Shown in pieces: positions 26,684-35,702 of a stretch of DNA of 64,000 nt. The translations under genes and the position numbers were made by a program. Where the stretch lies: positions 1-64,000 of the forward strand of contig JAJEAR010000030.1 of assembly GCA_022822665.1 (NCBI GenBank). The letters are read 5' to 3'. This DNA is from Alphaproteobacteria bacterium (GTDB lineage: Bacteria > Pseudomonadota > Alphaproteobacteria > Thalassobaculales > Thalassobaculaceae). The notes under the pieces are model-generated. The model did not search any database. It was not told the origin of the DNA and saw only the letters and a list, made by a program, of their open reading frames with translations. Every line of letters begins with the position of its first letter. Position 1 is the first letter of the stretch.

Positions 26684-27604
26684 TCAGTCCGCGTCCTCGA
26701 GCACCCGCTCTGTTGCCCGCGGCGCCGCGTTCGGGTCGGGATCGAAATCGAAGGCACGGTTCGCAAGTGCGCGCTGGTTCTCGTAGATCGACCCCTCGTG
26801 TCGTGCCGGAGGGTAGGGAAGGCGGACAGGACACGGCACCATCCGGGGCACGAGAGTGGACTGTCCGGCGATCATTCGGTCCTCGCGGATCTCCCAGTCC
26901 TCGTTGAAGCGCCGCATGTCCCAGGCATCCGCTGCCGCCACCTGGTAGAGCAGGAGCATGCGGTCCCGTCCCGAACGGTTCTGCTCCGACCCGTGAACCG
27001 CGCGCACGTGGTGGAAGCTGCAGGCGCCGGCCCTGCCGGTCACGCGGGCGGAGGACGCGATGTCGATCGGGTCCCTGACCGGATCCATGGCGCCCGCGAA
27101 CACCCCGTCGACATGGTGATCGTAGGTCGGTCCCCTGTGCGAGCCCGGAACGATCAGCAGCGGTCCGTTCTCCTCGGTCATGTCGTCGAGCATGACGCCG
27201 ACAGCCAGCACGTCATCGTTGGTGTGCGGATAGAATGCCCAGTCCTGGTGCCACTCCACCGGCGATCCGTACTCGGCCGCCTTGATGTTGATCTTGCCGC
27301 CGTGCAGCCGCAGGTTCGGTCCGATCAGCTTCTTCATCACCGCGATCAGCTTCGGGTGTTCCGCCATCTGGCGGAACAGCGGATGAACCAGGTAGGGTTC
27401 CTTGATCCGCCGGACCCGCGGGCGCTCCGCAGTGTGTGACGGCTCGAGGTCATAGACCGAATCGTGATCATTGATGCCTGCAGCCTTCCCGACCAGGTCG
27501 TCAACCACGGCACGCATGGCGGCCACCTCGTCATCGCTGTAGATTGCATCGACGACCAGGTACCCGTTTTCGTTGTAGAATGCGACGTCCCGTTCATCGA
27601 TCAC
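26684..27604 (-). CDS. Phytanoyl-CoA dioxygenase (PhyH) family oxygenase
   Basis: A 306-aa Fe(II)/2-oxoglutarate oxygenase. The HxD motif is in VEWHQDWAFYPHTNDD, followed by NGPLLIVPGSHRGPTYDHH, and the distal His-Ser region is HHVRAVHGSEQNRSGRDR with the 2-oxoglutarate arginine. The start is taken as GTG at 27604 (VIDERDVAFYNENGYL), which overlaps the stop of the upstream membrane-protein gene as GTGA. The much longer frame is artefactual. It resembles ectoine-hydroxylase-type and mitomycin-type PhyH enzymes generally, and the substrate is unknown. It is the third PhyH gene of the window. Confidence 0.88.
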   Translation of the reverse strand: MIDERDVAFYNENGYLVVDAIYSDDEVAAMRAVVDDLVGKAAGINDHDSVYDLEPSHTAERPRVRRIKEPYLVHPLFRQMAEHPKLIAVMKKLIGPNLRLHGGKINIKAAEYGSPVEWHQDWAFYPHTNDDVLAVGVMLDDMTEENGPLLIVPGSHRGPTYDHHVDGVFAGAMDPVRDPIDIASSARVTGRAGACSFHHVRAVHGSEQNRSGRDRMLLLYQVAAADAWDMRRFNEDWEIREDRMIAGQSTLVPRMVPCPVRLPYPPARHEGSIYENQRALANRAFDFDPDPNAAPRATERVLEDAD

Positions 27605-27885
27605 TTGTCGTTCTCCCCGTGTGAGGCGTCGTTGCGACCGTCCTGGCGAGTCCTGCGCCGCTGGCGGTAGCCGGTCCAGATGTACATGATCACGCCGACC
27701 GCAAGTCCGTAGACCGAATAGATCATGATATTGTCGAGCGTGACCGGAGGTCCCGGCTCGATCAGCCCGAAATGCTGCGTGATCGCCAGCAGGATCACCA
27801 GGGTGACACCGTTGATAATGCCGCGACCCTGCGGGGTCTCGATCCAGCGCAACTGCGGCTGCCCGTTCCTGTCCTGATCGGTCAT
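27601..27885 (-). CDS. Small membrane protein, two predicted helices
   Basis: A 94-aa protein with a polar N-terminus (MTDQDRNGQPQLRW), a hydrophobic segment near residues 23-37 (IINGVTLVILLAITQ) and a second near 53-70 (NIMIYSVYGLAVGVIMYIW), and a basic tail. It overlaps the PhyH gene by four bases and must be co-transcribed and translationally coupled with it. An ATG at 27903 would extend it by six residues. I do not recognise the family. The coupling suggests a role linked to the oxygenase, for example localising it at the membrane. Confidence 0.6.
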   Translation of the reverse strand: MTDQDRNGQPQLRWIETPQGRGIINGVTLVILLAITQHFGLIEPGPPVTLDNIMIYSVYGLAVGVIMYIWTGYRQRRRTRQDGRNDASHGENDK

Positions 27886-28046
27886 TAGCGTTCCGTCCAT
27901 CAAGCCCGGCGCATTTCACGCTGTCCCGGTGCGGAACGCAAGAGCCCGGATGCGCAGGAGCCTGCAGGTGCCGGATCCCGGGCCCGCATCGTTGCACATG
28001 CGGCAGGTCGCCACCGGTCGCGGCGCGTGGAACCGGCCGGATGGCG

Positions 28047-28694
28047 TCAGTTCGCCGGGCCGGTTCTGTGGTACCGGGTGGCAAGCAGGCGCAGCCGGTC
28101 ACGGAAACACCCGCGTACGCGGGCACTCCACGGCGTGTCGACCGCACGCTTCCACGCATCGGACGAGGCCACGTCGGCCGACGCGAGGTGGTAGAGCGCC
28201 ACGTGGCGGTGGCTGCCGCCGGTCTCGGCCGAGATGTACCGCCTGGCCGCGAGGGTGCCTGGCACGGATGCGAGTGCCGGAATGTGCTCGGTATCGTACC
28301 AGGCATGGAAGTCGTGACTGTGTTCGGGCGCGATGTTGATCGCGTTCACCAGCACCGCACCGGCGCCCTCCGGTGTCGCCGCGTCGCCGGGCAGGGTCTG
28401 GATGCCCTCGAACCTGATCAGGAGCGTGGAAAGTGCGGCCAGCCGCTTCGTCCACGGGCTCACGTTCTCGTGCGAGACCGCCTGGTAGGCCTCGCCGCGC
28501 AGTGCTCCGATCGATGCGAGATCGTAGGTCGCGACGGCCTGTCGTGGGTTCTCCACGCTGATCCAGCGCTCACAGCTGTCAAACCCGGCGATCGCGGCGC
28601 GTTCGGGCACATGCTCGAGATCGTACCAGTCGTGAAACTCCCCGGCATCGGCGCCGGAAAAGTCGAAGGCGGCCAACAGCAGTCCCCGGGCCAT
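28047..28694 (-). CDS. Tandem dimeric alpha/beta-barrel (EthD-like) protein
   Basis: A 215-aa cytoplasmic protein made of two homologous halves. The motif HDWYDLEHVPERAAI occurs near residue 20, and HAWYDTEHIPALASV near residue 128. This H-x-W-Y-x-x-E-H pattern is shared with EthD and related dimeric barrel families, so the two halves may form an intramolecular barrel. The start at 28694 follows the strong ribosome binding site GGGGAGGA. It is transcribed divergently from gloA. Function is not known; EthD-type proteins are found in degradation pathways. Confidence 0.7.
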   Translation of the reverse strand: MARGLLLAAFDFSGADAGEFHDWYDLEHVPERAAIAGFDSCERWISVENPRQAVATYDLASIGALRGEAYQAVSHENVSPWTKRLAALSTLLIRFEGIQTLPGDAATPEGAGAVLVNAINIAPEHSHDFHAWYDTEHIPALASVPGTLAARRYISAETGGSHRHVALYHLASADVASSDAWKRAVDTPWSARVRGCFRDRLRLLATRYHRTGPAN

Positions 28695-28844
28695 GATCCT
28701 CCCCTTCCTCGCATTCGCGGCCAACGGGCGCAGTCTACCTGCGCAACGGTCCCCTGTCCCGCCTGTCCGCCGGCCCCTATGCAAATTCCGGCGAGACTGT
28801 AGACTGCGCGAAACCCGACAGACCGCTGCCAGGAGGAAGGCGTC

Positions 28845-29288
28845 ATGAAGTACCTGCACACCATGGTGCGTATCAGCAATGTAGAGGACTCGCTGGAGTT
28901 TTATTGCGGCAAGCTCGGGATGGTCGAGGTGCGCAGGACCGAGAGCGAAGCCGGCCGCTACACCAACATCTTCCTGTCCGCAGCCGAGGACGAGGACCGG
29001 GCCCGGTCCGATCGCTGGGCGCCGACGATCGAACTGACCTACAACTGGGATCCGGAGGTCTACACCGGAGGGCGCAACTTCGGTCATCTCGCCTACGAGG
29101 TCGACGACATCTACGCGTTGTGCCAGTCGCTCATGGACTCCGGCGTGACCATCAACCGGCCGCCGCGCGACGGGCGCATGGCGTTCATCCGCTCGCCCGA
29201 CGGTGTCTCGATCGAACTGCTGCAGAAGGGTGATGCCCTGCCGCAGGCAGAGCCATGGGCCAGCATGGGCAACACGGGCAGCTGGTAG
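28845..29288 (+). CDS. gloA: Lactoylglutathione lyase (glyoxalase I)
   Basis: A 147-aa VOC-superfamily protein. Metal ligands of glyoxalase I are in place: His5 ([10 protein letters not shown]), Glu63 (TIELTYNWD), His81 (GHLAYEVDD) and Glu124 (SIELLQK). The characteristic [12 protein letters not shown] follows the first strand. It should convert the methylglyoxal-glutathione hemithioacetal to S-lactoylglutathione. The His5/Glu63/His81/Glu124 set resembles the Ni-dependent E. coli type. AGGAGG lies upstream of the ATG. It is the first gene of a plus-strand run with the M20 genes, although related detoxification enzymes of similar fold cannot be excluded. Confidence 0.88.
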   Translation: MKYLHTMVRISNVEDSLEFYCGKLGMVEVRRTESEAGRYTNIFLSAAEDEDRARSDRWAPTIELTYNWDPEVYTGGRNFGHLAYEVDDIYALCQSLMDSGVTINRPPRDGRMAFIRSPDGVSIELLQKGDALPQAEPWASMGNTGSW

Positions 29289-29316
29289 CGATACTTCGAG
29301 ACATGGAGAGACAGGA

Positions 29317-30504
29317 ATGACTGACGATTGTGCTGTGATACCCGCGCTTGCCGCCGATCAGGAGGAGATGACGGCGTGGCGCCGCGACATCCACGCCCAT
29401 CCGGAACTCGGCTTCGAGGAGCACCGGACCTCGGCACTGGTGGCCGAGAAACTGAGGTCATGGGGTCTCGAGGTCACTACCGGTGTCGGTCGGACCGGGG
29501 TGGTGGGAACGCTGCGCGTCGGCAACTCGACCCGGGCAATCGGCCTGCGCGCCGACATGGACGCCCTGCCGATCCCGGAGGCGAACGGCTTCGCCCACCG
29601 GTCGACCACGCCCGGCGTGATGCACGCCTGCGGCCACGACGGCCACACGACCATGCTGCTCGGGGCGGCGCGCCACCTTGCCCGGACCCGGGATTTCGAG
29701 GGCTGCGTGCACTTCATCTTCCAGCCGGCCGAAGAGGGGATCGGCGGCGCCCAGGCGATGCTCGCCGACGGGCTGTTCGAGAAGTTCCCCTGCGAGTCGG
29801 TGTTCGGGATGCACAACCGCCCGGGCCTTGCGATTGGGAAGTTCTCGAGCCGCCCCGGCGCGATGATGGCCGGCGGGGCGCTGTTCGACATCACGGTCCG
29901 TGGCAAGGGAGCGCACGGCGGACGGCCGCAGTCCGGGATCGACCCGGTGATGGTTGCGGCCCACATCGCGACCGCGGCGCAGACCATCGTTTCGCGCAAT
30001 GCCGACCCGCGCGAGGTCGCCGTGCTCTCGATCACCGCGATCACCTGTGCCGAGTCCTACAACGTGATCCCGCACACGGCCCACATGAAGGGCACCGCGC
30101 GAACCTTCTCGACCCCGACCATGGAACTGATCCGCGACAACCTGACCCGGGTGGCCACGGGGGTGGCGGCGGCGATGGGCGCCGAGGCGGAGGTCGACTT
30201 CCGGATCGTGTTCGCGCCACTGGTCAATGCCGGGGACGAGTTCGAGGCCGCCTGTGACACCGCGGCGTCCATCGTCGGCGACGACCGGGTCAACCGGGCC
30301 GGGGACCTGATCTCGGCATCGGAGGACTTCTCGTTCATGATGAACCAGGTCCCCGGCGCGTTCATCAACATCGGCCAGGGCGACCACGACCGGTGGGGAT
30401 GCGAGGTCCACAACCCGAACTATGACTTCAACGACGAGATCCTGCCGCTCGGCGCAAGCTACTGGGTGAAGCTCGTGGAGTCGCAGCTCGCCCCGGACGA
30501 CTGA
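29317..30504 (+). CDS. M20 family amidohydrolase (hippurate hydrolase-like), copy 1
   Basis: A 395-aa zinc-dependent amidohydrolase of the M20D group (hippurate, IAA-amino acid or N-acyl amino acid hydrolases). Visible metal and catalytic motifs are GVMHACGHDGHTTMLLGAA, PAEEGIGGAQAM, GKGAHGGRPQSG and the late HNPNYDFNDE with the final histidine ligand. The dimerisation domain lies between about residues 185 and 300. GGAGAGACAGG precedes the ATG. It is followed 32 bases later by a nearly identical paralogue of the same length. The natural acyl-amino acid is unknown. Confidence 0.93.
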   Translation: MTDDCAVIPALAADQEEMTAWRRDIHAHPELGFEEHRTSALVAEKLRSWGLEVTTGVGRTGVVGTLRVGNSTRAIGLRADMDALPIPEANGFAHRSTTPGVMHACGHDGHTTMLLGAARHLARTRDFEGCVHFIFQPAEEGIGGAQAMLADGLFEKFPCESVFGMHNRPGLAIGKFSSRPGAMMAGGALFDITVRGKGAHGGRPQSGIDPVMVAAHIATAAQTIVSRNADPREVAVLSITAITCAESYNVIPHTAHMKGTARTFSTPTMELIRDNLTRVATGVAAAMGAEAEVDFRIVFAPLVNAGDEFEAACDTAASIVGDDRVNRAGDLISASEDFSFMMNQVPGAFINIGQGDHDRWGCEVHNPNYDFNDEILPLGASYWVKLVESQLAPDD

Positions 30505-30536
30505 CCGGACCGGGCCTCGCCGCCGGAGGGACAGGG

Positions 30537-31724
30537 ATGCCGGACCGCCCTGCCGTCATACCCGCGCTTGCCGCCGATCAGGAGGAGATGACGGCGTGGC
30601 GCCGTGACATCCACGCCCATCCGGAACTCGGCTTCGAGGAGCACCGGACCTCGGCACTGGTGGCCGGGAAACTGAGGTCATGGGGGCTCGAGGTCACCAC
30701 CGGTGTCGGGCGGACCGGGGTGGTGGGAACGCTGCGTGTCGGCAACTCGACCCGGGCAATCGGCCTGCGCGCCGACATGGACGCCCTGCCGATCCCGGAG
30801 ACGAACGACTTCGCCCACCGGTCGACTAGGCCCGGCGTGATGCACGCCTGCGGCCACGACGGCCACACGACCATGCTGCTCGGAGCGGCGCGCCACCTTG
30901 CCCGGACCCGGGACTTCGAGGGCTGCGTGCACTTCATCTTCCAGCCGGCAGAAGAGGGGATCGGCGGCGCCCGGGCGATGCTCGCCGACGGGCTGTTCGA
31001 GAAGTTCCCATGCGAGTCGGTGTTCGGCATGCACAACCGGCCCGGCCTGGAGGCCGGGAGGTTTGCGTGCCGCCCCGGCGCGATGATGGCCGGCGGGGCG
31101 CTGTTCGACATCACGGTCCGTGGCATGGGCGCGCATGGCGGCCGGCCGCAGTCGGGGATCGACCCGGTGATGGTTGCGGCCCACATCGCGACCGCAGCGC
31201 AGACCATCGTTTCGCGCAATGCCGACCCGCGCGAGGTCGCCGTGCTCTCGATCACCGCGATCACCTGTGCGGAGTCCTACAACGTGATCCCGCACACCGC
31301 CCGCATGAAGGGCACCGCGCGAACCTTCTCGACCCCGACCATGGAACTGATCCGCGACAACCTGGCCCGCGTGGCCACGGGGGTGGCGGCGGCGATGGGT
31401 GCCGAGGCGGAGGTCGACTTCCGGATCGTGTTCGCACCGCTTGTCAACGCCGGGGACGAGTTCGAGGCAGCCTGTACCGCCGCGGCGTCGGTGGTCGGGG
31501 ACGGCCGGGTCGACCGCAACGGGGATACCATCTCCGCCTCCGACGATTTCTCCTTCATGATGAACACGGTGCCCGGCGCCTACGTGATCATCGGCCAGGG
31601 GACCGCGGAGAGGCCGGGTTCGGACTGGCACCACCCGGGTTACGACTTCAATGACGAGATCCTGCCGGTCGGTGCGAGTTACTGGGTGAAGCTGGTGGAG
31701 ACGCGCCTGGCTCCGGACAGTTGA
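30537..31724 (+). CDS. M20 family amidohydrolase (hippurate hydrolase-like), copy 2
   Basis: A 395-aa paralogue of the gene before it. By my manual alignment the first 310 residues differ at about 16 positions, whereas the last 85 differ at about 25. All metal motifs are kept: HACGHDGHTTMLLG, PAEEG, GMGAHGGRPQSG and HHPGYDFNDE. The C-terminal change alters the residues around the final histidine (GTAERPGSDW in place of GDHDRWGCEV), which could change substrate choice. It is followed 13 bases later by an MFS exporter gene on the same strand, so the four genes may be one operon. Confidence 0.93.
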   Translation: MPDRPAVIPALAADQEEMTAWRRDIHAHPELGFEEHRTSALVAGKLRSWGLEVTTGVGRTGVVGTLRVGNSTRAIGLRADMDALPIPETNDFAHRSTRPGVMHACGHDGHTTMLLGAARHLARTRDFEGCVHFIFQPAEEGIGGARAMLADGLFEKFPCESVFGMHNRPGLEAGRFACRPGAMMAGGALFDITVRGMGAHGGRPQSGIDPVMVAAHIATAAQTIVSRNADPREVAVLSITAITCAESYNVIPHTARMKGTARTFSTPTMELIRDNLARVATGVAAAMGAEAEVDFRIVFAPLVNAGDEFEAACTAAASVVGDGRVDRNGDTISASDDFSFMMNTVPGAYVIIGQGTAERPGSDWHHPGYDFNDEILPVGASYWVKLVETRLAPDS

Positions 31725-31737
31725 CAGGGCCCGGCAG

Positions 31738-33156
31738 ATGAACCTGGCGCGTCGCCGGATCGGGCTGCTGGCCGTTGCCCTGGGCACCCTGATCACGCCG
31801 CTCGATACCTCGGTCAACATCGCCTTTCCGTACATCGTGGGCGCGTTCGGCGAACCGCTCGCGATGATCAGGTGGGTGGTGATCTGCTACGTGCTGACCT
31901 ATGCCAGCCTGATGCTGGTGTTCGGCAAGCTCGGGGACCTGTTCGGCTACCGGCTGGTCTTTGCCGGCGGTCTCGTGCTCTCGATCGGTGCGCTGCTGCT
32001 GGTGTCGGTCGCACCGGATTTCGGCACCCTCCTGTTCTTCCGGTTCCTGCAGGGACTGGGAGCGGGGCTGCTCACCAGTGTCGGGCCGGCGCTGGTCATT
32101 GGCCTGTACCCGGCCGGGCAGCGAGCCCGTGCGATCGGGACCTTCACCGTGATCTTTGCGATCGGCAGCATGCTCGGCCCCAGCCTCGGCGGACAGCTGG
32201 TGGAATGGTTCGACTGGCGGGCCGTGTTCTGGTTCCGCGCGCCGATCGCGGCGGTCTCGCTGCTGCTGCTCGCGGCACTGCCGGCCCCGGAACGGGCAAG
32301 GGAGAGGCATCCCTATGACACCGCGGGCGCCGTGAGCCTGGTGCTGGCGATGACCAGCCTGCTGCTGGCGATCAGCCAGGTACAGGAAATCCCGGAACAC
32401 GGGGTGATCCCGGTGCTGGGCCTGCTCGCCGTGTTCGCCGTGGCCGCGGCCTGGTTCGTGCGGGCTGAACGCCGGGCCCGGGAGCCGATCCTCGAGCTTG
32501 GCCTGTTCCGCCGGTTTGACTTCATGATCGTGAACGCCGCGAGCTGTCTCATGTACTTTGCCGGCTTCTCGGTGATGCTGCTGATCCCGTTCCTGCTGCC
32601 GCGCATCGAGGGGCTGTCGGTGACCATGGCGGGGCTCGTCCTCGCCACGGGTTTCGTCGGCGTCGGCGTGGCGGCGCTCGCGGGCGGTCGGCTTATCGGC
32701 CGGATCCGCGCGCCCGTCCTCGCTTTCGTCGGCATTGCGCTGACCGGGTTCGGACTGTTCTCGATTGGTCTGATCGAGTTCCGGCCCTCGCTCGCATGGC
32801 TGGTCGCGGCACTCGCGGTCCAGGGCATCGGCACCGGCCTGTTCCAGGTCGCCTATCTCTACATCGTGACCGGGAGCCTGCCGGCCTCGCAGCGCGGTGT
32901 TGCCGGCAGCTTGGGAATGCTGACCAGGACCATCGGTGTCGTCTCGGGTGTCGCGACCCTGACCATGGTCTTCGTCGCGCTGCGCGGGTATGCCCGGTCC
33001 GAGGGCGCCCCGGAGCCCGAGAGTTTCGAGGCGGGGCTGCGGGGCGCTTTCCTGCTTGCAGGAGGCGGCGTTTTGGTGTTCCTGCTTGCCACCATGATCC
33101 GGTACCGCATTTGGTTCGGGCGCGAGCCCGCGGGCGGCACCGGCGAAATGTCCTGA
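31738..33156 (+). CDS. MFS transporter, DHA2 (EmrB/QacA) family
   Basis: A 472-aa permease with about fourteen predicted helices. Family landmarks are LGTLITPLDTSVNIAFPYI in helix 1 (L-D-x-T-x-V-N-x-A-x-P motif C of DHA2 proteins), GKLGDLFGYRLVF between helices 2 and 3, and FLQGLGAGLLTSVGPALVI with FAIGSMLGPSLGGQLVEW in helix 5. Members export drugs or metabolites by proton antiport. It directly follows the M20 genes and precedes the ThDP gene, so it may export or import their substrate or product. No matching membrane-fusion (EmrA) gene is next to it. Confidence 0.88.
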   Translation: MNLARRRIGLLAVALGTLITPLDTSVNIAFPYIVGAFGEPLAMIRWVVICYVLTYASLMLVFGKLGDLFGYRLVFAGGLVLSIGALLLVSVAPDFGTLLFFRFLQGLGAGLLTSVGPALVIGLYPAGQRARAIGTFTVIFAIGSMLGPSLGGQLVEWFDWRAVFWFRAPIAAVSLLLLAALPAPERARERHPYDTAGAVSLVLAMTSLLLAISQVQEIPEHGVIPVLGLLAVFAVAAAWFVRAERRAREPILELGLFRRFDFMIVNAASCLMYFAGFSVMLLIPFLLPRIEGLSVTMAGLVLATGFVGVGVAALAGGRLIGRIRAPVLAFVGIALTGFGLFSIGLIEFRPSLAWLVAALAVQGIGTGLFQVAYLYIVTGSLPASQRGVAGSLGMLTRTIGVVSGVATLTMVFVALRGYARSEGAPEPESFEAGLRGAFLLAGGGVLVFLLATMIRYRIWFGREPAGGTGEMS

Positions 33157-33171
33157 TATCGGAGCCGGTCG

Positions 33172-34779
33172 ATGAACAATTCCGACCTGATCGTGAAGAT
33201 CCTGAGGGAGGCGGGTGTCACCCACGGTTTCGGCGTGCCGAGCGGCAACGTTCTGCCCCTGATCGAGGCGATGCGCCAGGGCGGCATCGAGTTCGTGCTC
33301 ACCGCGCACGAGGGGTCGTCCGGATTTGCCGCCGACGTCATGGGACGCATGACCGGGGCCCCCGGGCTGTGCATTGCCACGCTCGGGCCGGGCGCCACCA
33401 ACCTAGCCACCGGCGTCGGCAGCGCCTGGCTCGATCGCTCGCCGATGATCGCGATCACCTGCACCCTGAACACGCCGCAGCTCGACCGGCGCATCCAGAT
33501 GCGCATCGATCACCACGCGCTGTTCGGCCCGATCTGCAAGGCGAGCCTCGCCGCGCGCGACGGAAACGTCGGCGAGGTCATGCGCACCGCGCTCAGGATC
33601 GCGCTTTCGGAGCCGCAAGGCCCGGTCCACGTCGACTTGCCCGAGGACGTGTCGCTTGCACCCGCCGTCGATACCGGGGCAGGGGCCGGGGGAGGAGAGG
33701 CGGACGGTCCCGCGCCCGCGGACGGGGCGCAGATCGATCGCGCCGCCGGGCTGATCGCCGCGGCACGGCGTCCGCTGGTGGTGCTCGGCTCCTCGGCGAT
33801 GCGCATGCGCAGGCCGGAACTGCTTCGCGCCTTCGTCGAGCATCACGGGATCCCGTTCGCGTCCTCGACAATGGCCAAGGGGATGATCGACGAGGACCAC
33901 GTGCTGTCAGTGGGCTGCATCGAGCGCGGATGCCGGCAGGTCCAGCGCCGGTTCATCCGGACCGCCGATCTCGTCATCGGGCTGGGCTTCGACGTGGTGG
34001 AGGTCGAATACGAGGCCTGGGTCGGCGATGTGCCCGTGCTCTCGATCGACATCGAGGATCCCGACGTCGACGCAACCGTGACGGTGGCCGGGACGGTCAC
34101 CGGGGACATCGCGGCGTCGCTCGAGCGTCTGCTCGAGCGCCCGGCGGTGGCCAACGAGTGGACGCAGGAGGAAGTCGGAGGTCACCGTACCGCCTTCCAG
34201 GCAGCACTCCGGCCCGCGTCCGCCGGATTCGTGCCGCACGAGGCGATCGACATCGTCCGCGAGCTGCTGCCGCGCGACGGGATCGTCAGCTACGACGTGG
34301 GCGCGCACACCCACCAGATCGCAAGCCAGTGGACCGCCCACGGCCCGCGCAGCTGCCATGTCACCAACGGCTGGTCGTCGATGGGCATCGGCCTGCCCGG
34401 CGCGATCGCGGCGAAGATCGCCCGACCGGACCTGCCGGTGGTGTGTGTCATCGGCGACGGCTGTTTCCAGATGACGGTGGGTGAACTGGCCACGGCGCGC
34501 CGGCTCGGCCTGTCGCTGCCGGTGGTGGTCCTGAACGACCGCTGGCTGTCACTGATCCAGATCAAGCAGGTGCGCAGGCAGTACCCCACCTGGGGATCGC
34601 AGGTGGAGATGGGGGAATACGGCGAGCCGCCGGAGCACTATTTCGGGGTGCCGGTGACCGGCGTGCGTGACGCGCGGGGACTGCGTGACGCCCTGCGCGA
34701 GGCACTGGCGGCTCCGGGTCCCACCGTGATCGAGGCGGTCGTCGACGCCGAGCACTACATGGACACGGTATTCGACTGA
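33172..34779 (+). CDS. ThDP-dependent enzyme, acetolactate synthase/benzoylformate decarboxylase-like
   Basis: A 535-aa thiamin-diphosphate enzyme. The PYR domain carries the catalytic glutamate in LTAHEGSSGFAADVMGRM, with GLCIATLGPGATNLATGVGS following. The PP domain has the cofactor motif GDGCFQMTVGEL ending in the ND of VVVLNDRWLSL. The three-domain size and the absence of an adjacent small subunit gene argue against an ordinary biosynthetic acetolactate synthase; a 2-oxoacid decarboxylase or carboligase is as likely. The start is 15 bases after the MFS stop. It ends just before the transposase relic. Confidence 0.88.
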   Translation: MNNSDLIVKILREAGVTHGFGVPSGNVLPLIEAMRQGGIEFVLTAHEGSSGFAADVMGRMTGAPGLCIATLGPGATNLATGVGSAWLDRSPMIAITCTLNTPQLDRRIQMRIDHHALFGPICKASLAARDGNVGEVMRTALRIALSEPQGPVHVDLPEDVSLAPAVDTGAGAGGGEADGPAPADGAQIDRAAGLIAAARRPLVVLGSSAMRMRRPELLRAFVEHHGIPFASSTMAKGMIDEDHVLSVGCIERGCRQVQRRFIRTADLVIGLGFDVVEVEYEAWVGDVPVLSIDIEDPDVDATVTVAGTVTGDIAASLERLLERPAVANEWTQEEVGGHRTAFQAALRPASAGFVPHEAIDIVRELLPRDGIVSYDVGAHTHQIASQWTAHGPRSCHVTNGWSSMGIGLPGAIAAKIARPDLPVVCVIGDGCFQMTVGELATARRLGLSLPVVVLNDRWLSLIQIKQVRRQYPTWGSQVEMGEYGEPPEHYFGVPVTGVRDARGLRDALREALAAPGPTVIEAVVDAEHYMDTVFD

Positions 34780-34807
34780 GGGCCGTGCCCGCCGCGGACG
34801 CCGGCGG

Positions 34808-35640
34808 CCATCCCGGCGCCGCACCGTGCCCACACGCTGGAGCGCATGCGTGCCGAGGTGATGGTGCCGCGCATCCAGGACGGAACCGACCTGAACCGTG
34901 CATCGCGTCCGGGCCGCGAGGGGCTCGGTGTGATCGGCACGAACCAGACCGGCGCCTTGGCGCTGGCCTGCATCTGCATTCGACCCTGGAGGCGAGCACG
35001 AGCGGCCTGCCGCCGGGAGTGGTCGGGCCCACCTTGATGCACCTTCGGCAAAGGACGAGGAGAAGACGCCCGGACAGGGCAGGACCGAACGCGGGCTCGA
35101 GGGGTACCGGAACTGTACCGCGACCTGCCGGATGGCCGGGCGGTCAGCGTGATGGTTCGGAGGGGGGCAGGTTCAAGGTCTTCGACGCACAACAGGCGCA
35201 CCCGCATGCCGACATCCTGGTGCGTGGCAGGAAGCCCCGCAAGGTGGCCGCTGTCGATGTGTCCGGCACCACAGGCCCGGCGGACCTGGTGCTGGAGACC
35301 CTGCAGGCGGCTCTGGTCCCCGGCATGATGATCGTCGTCGTCGACCGGCTTACCCCACGACCCGGGAGAAGCAGCGCCCGGTGAAGGCCGGGCGCAGGGC
35401 GCGCAGCGCCACACTGCTGGTGCATGGCTCGACAGTGGAACTCGCTCCCACGAGCCGTGAGCACCAGGGCAAGCCGCGGATCCGGTTGCAGGCGGTGATG
35501 GTCGAGGAGGAGCGTACGCCGACCGATGCAGACCCGATCAGCTCGTGCTGTTCACCACCCTTCCGGCAGGCTCCCTGGAGGACCGCAGGACGGTCCCCGC
35601 CGGCACAAAAGGCATGTCGCCAGTAGCGGGCGGCGCGGCA
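34808..35640 (+). pseudogene. IS4/Tn5-type transposase, multiply frameshifted relic
   Basis: Adjacent frames joined by several frameshifts give a recognisable IS4-family (Tn5/IS50-like) DDE transposase. In order: RMRAEVMVPRIQDGTDLN with its catalytic Asp at 34840-34900, GREGLGVIGTNQTGA, then in another frame LHLHSTLEASTSGLPPGVV, then FKVFDAQQAHPHADILVRG, then SATLLVHGSTVELAPTSREH and RLQAVMVEEERTPTDADPI, and finally in a third frame LVLFTTLPAGSLEDRRTV. The N-terminal fifth and the end with the catalytic Glu are missing, and no terminal repeats were seen. It is dead, and it may have carried or disrupted adjacent DNA at this site. Confidence 0.75.
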
Positions 35641-35702
35641 AGATGAAGAACGAAACGGGAGAAAGTCATCGGAGGCCACCAAGCCATTGGCTGGCGGCGG
35701 GA

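Noticed and set aside
30537-31724. Assembly duplication of the M20 gene
   Set aside because: The two copies differ at many positions, including a distinct C-terminal part, so they are real paralogues and not a repeated contig end.
31648-33309. A 553-codon minus-strand open frame over the DHA2 transporter gene
   Set aside because: Antisense shadow; the low-complexity Glu/Gln/His/Arg translation is a typical artefact of high GC at third codon positions.
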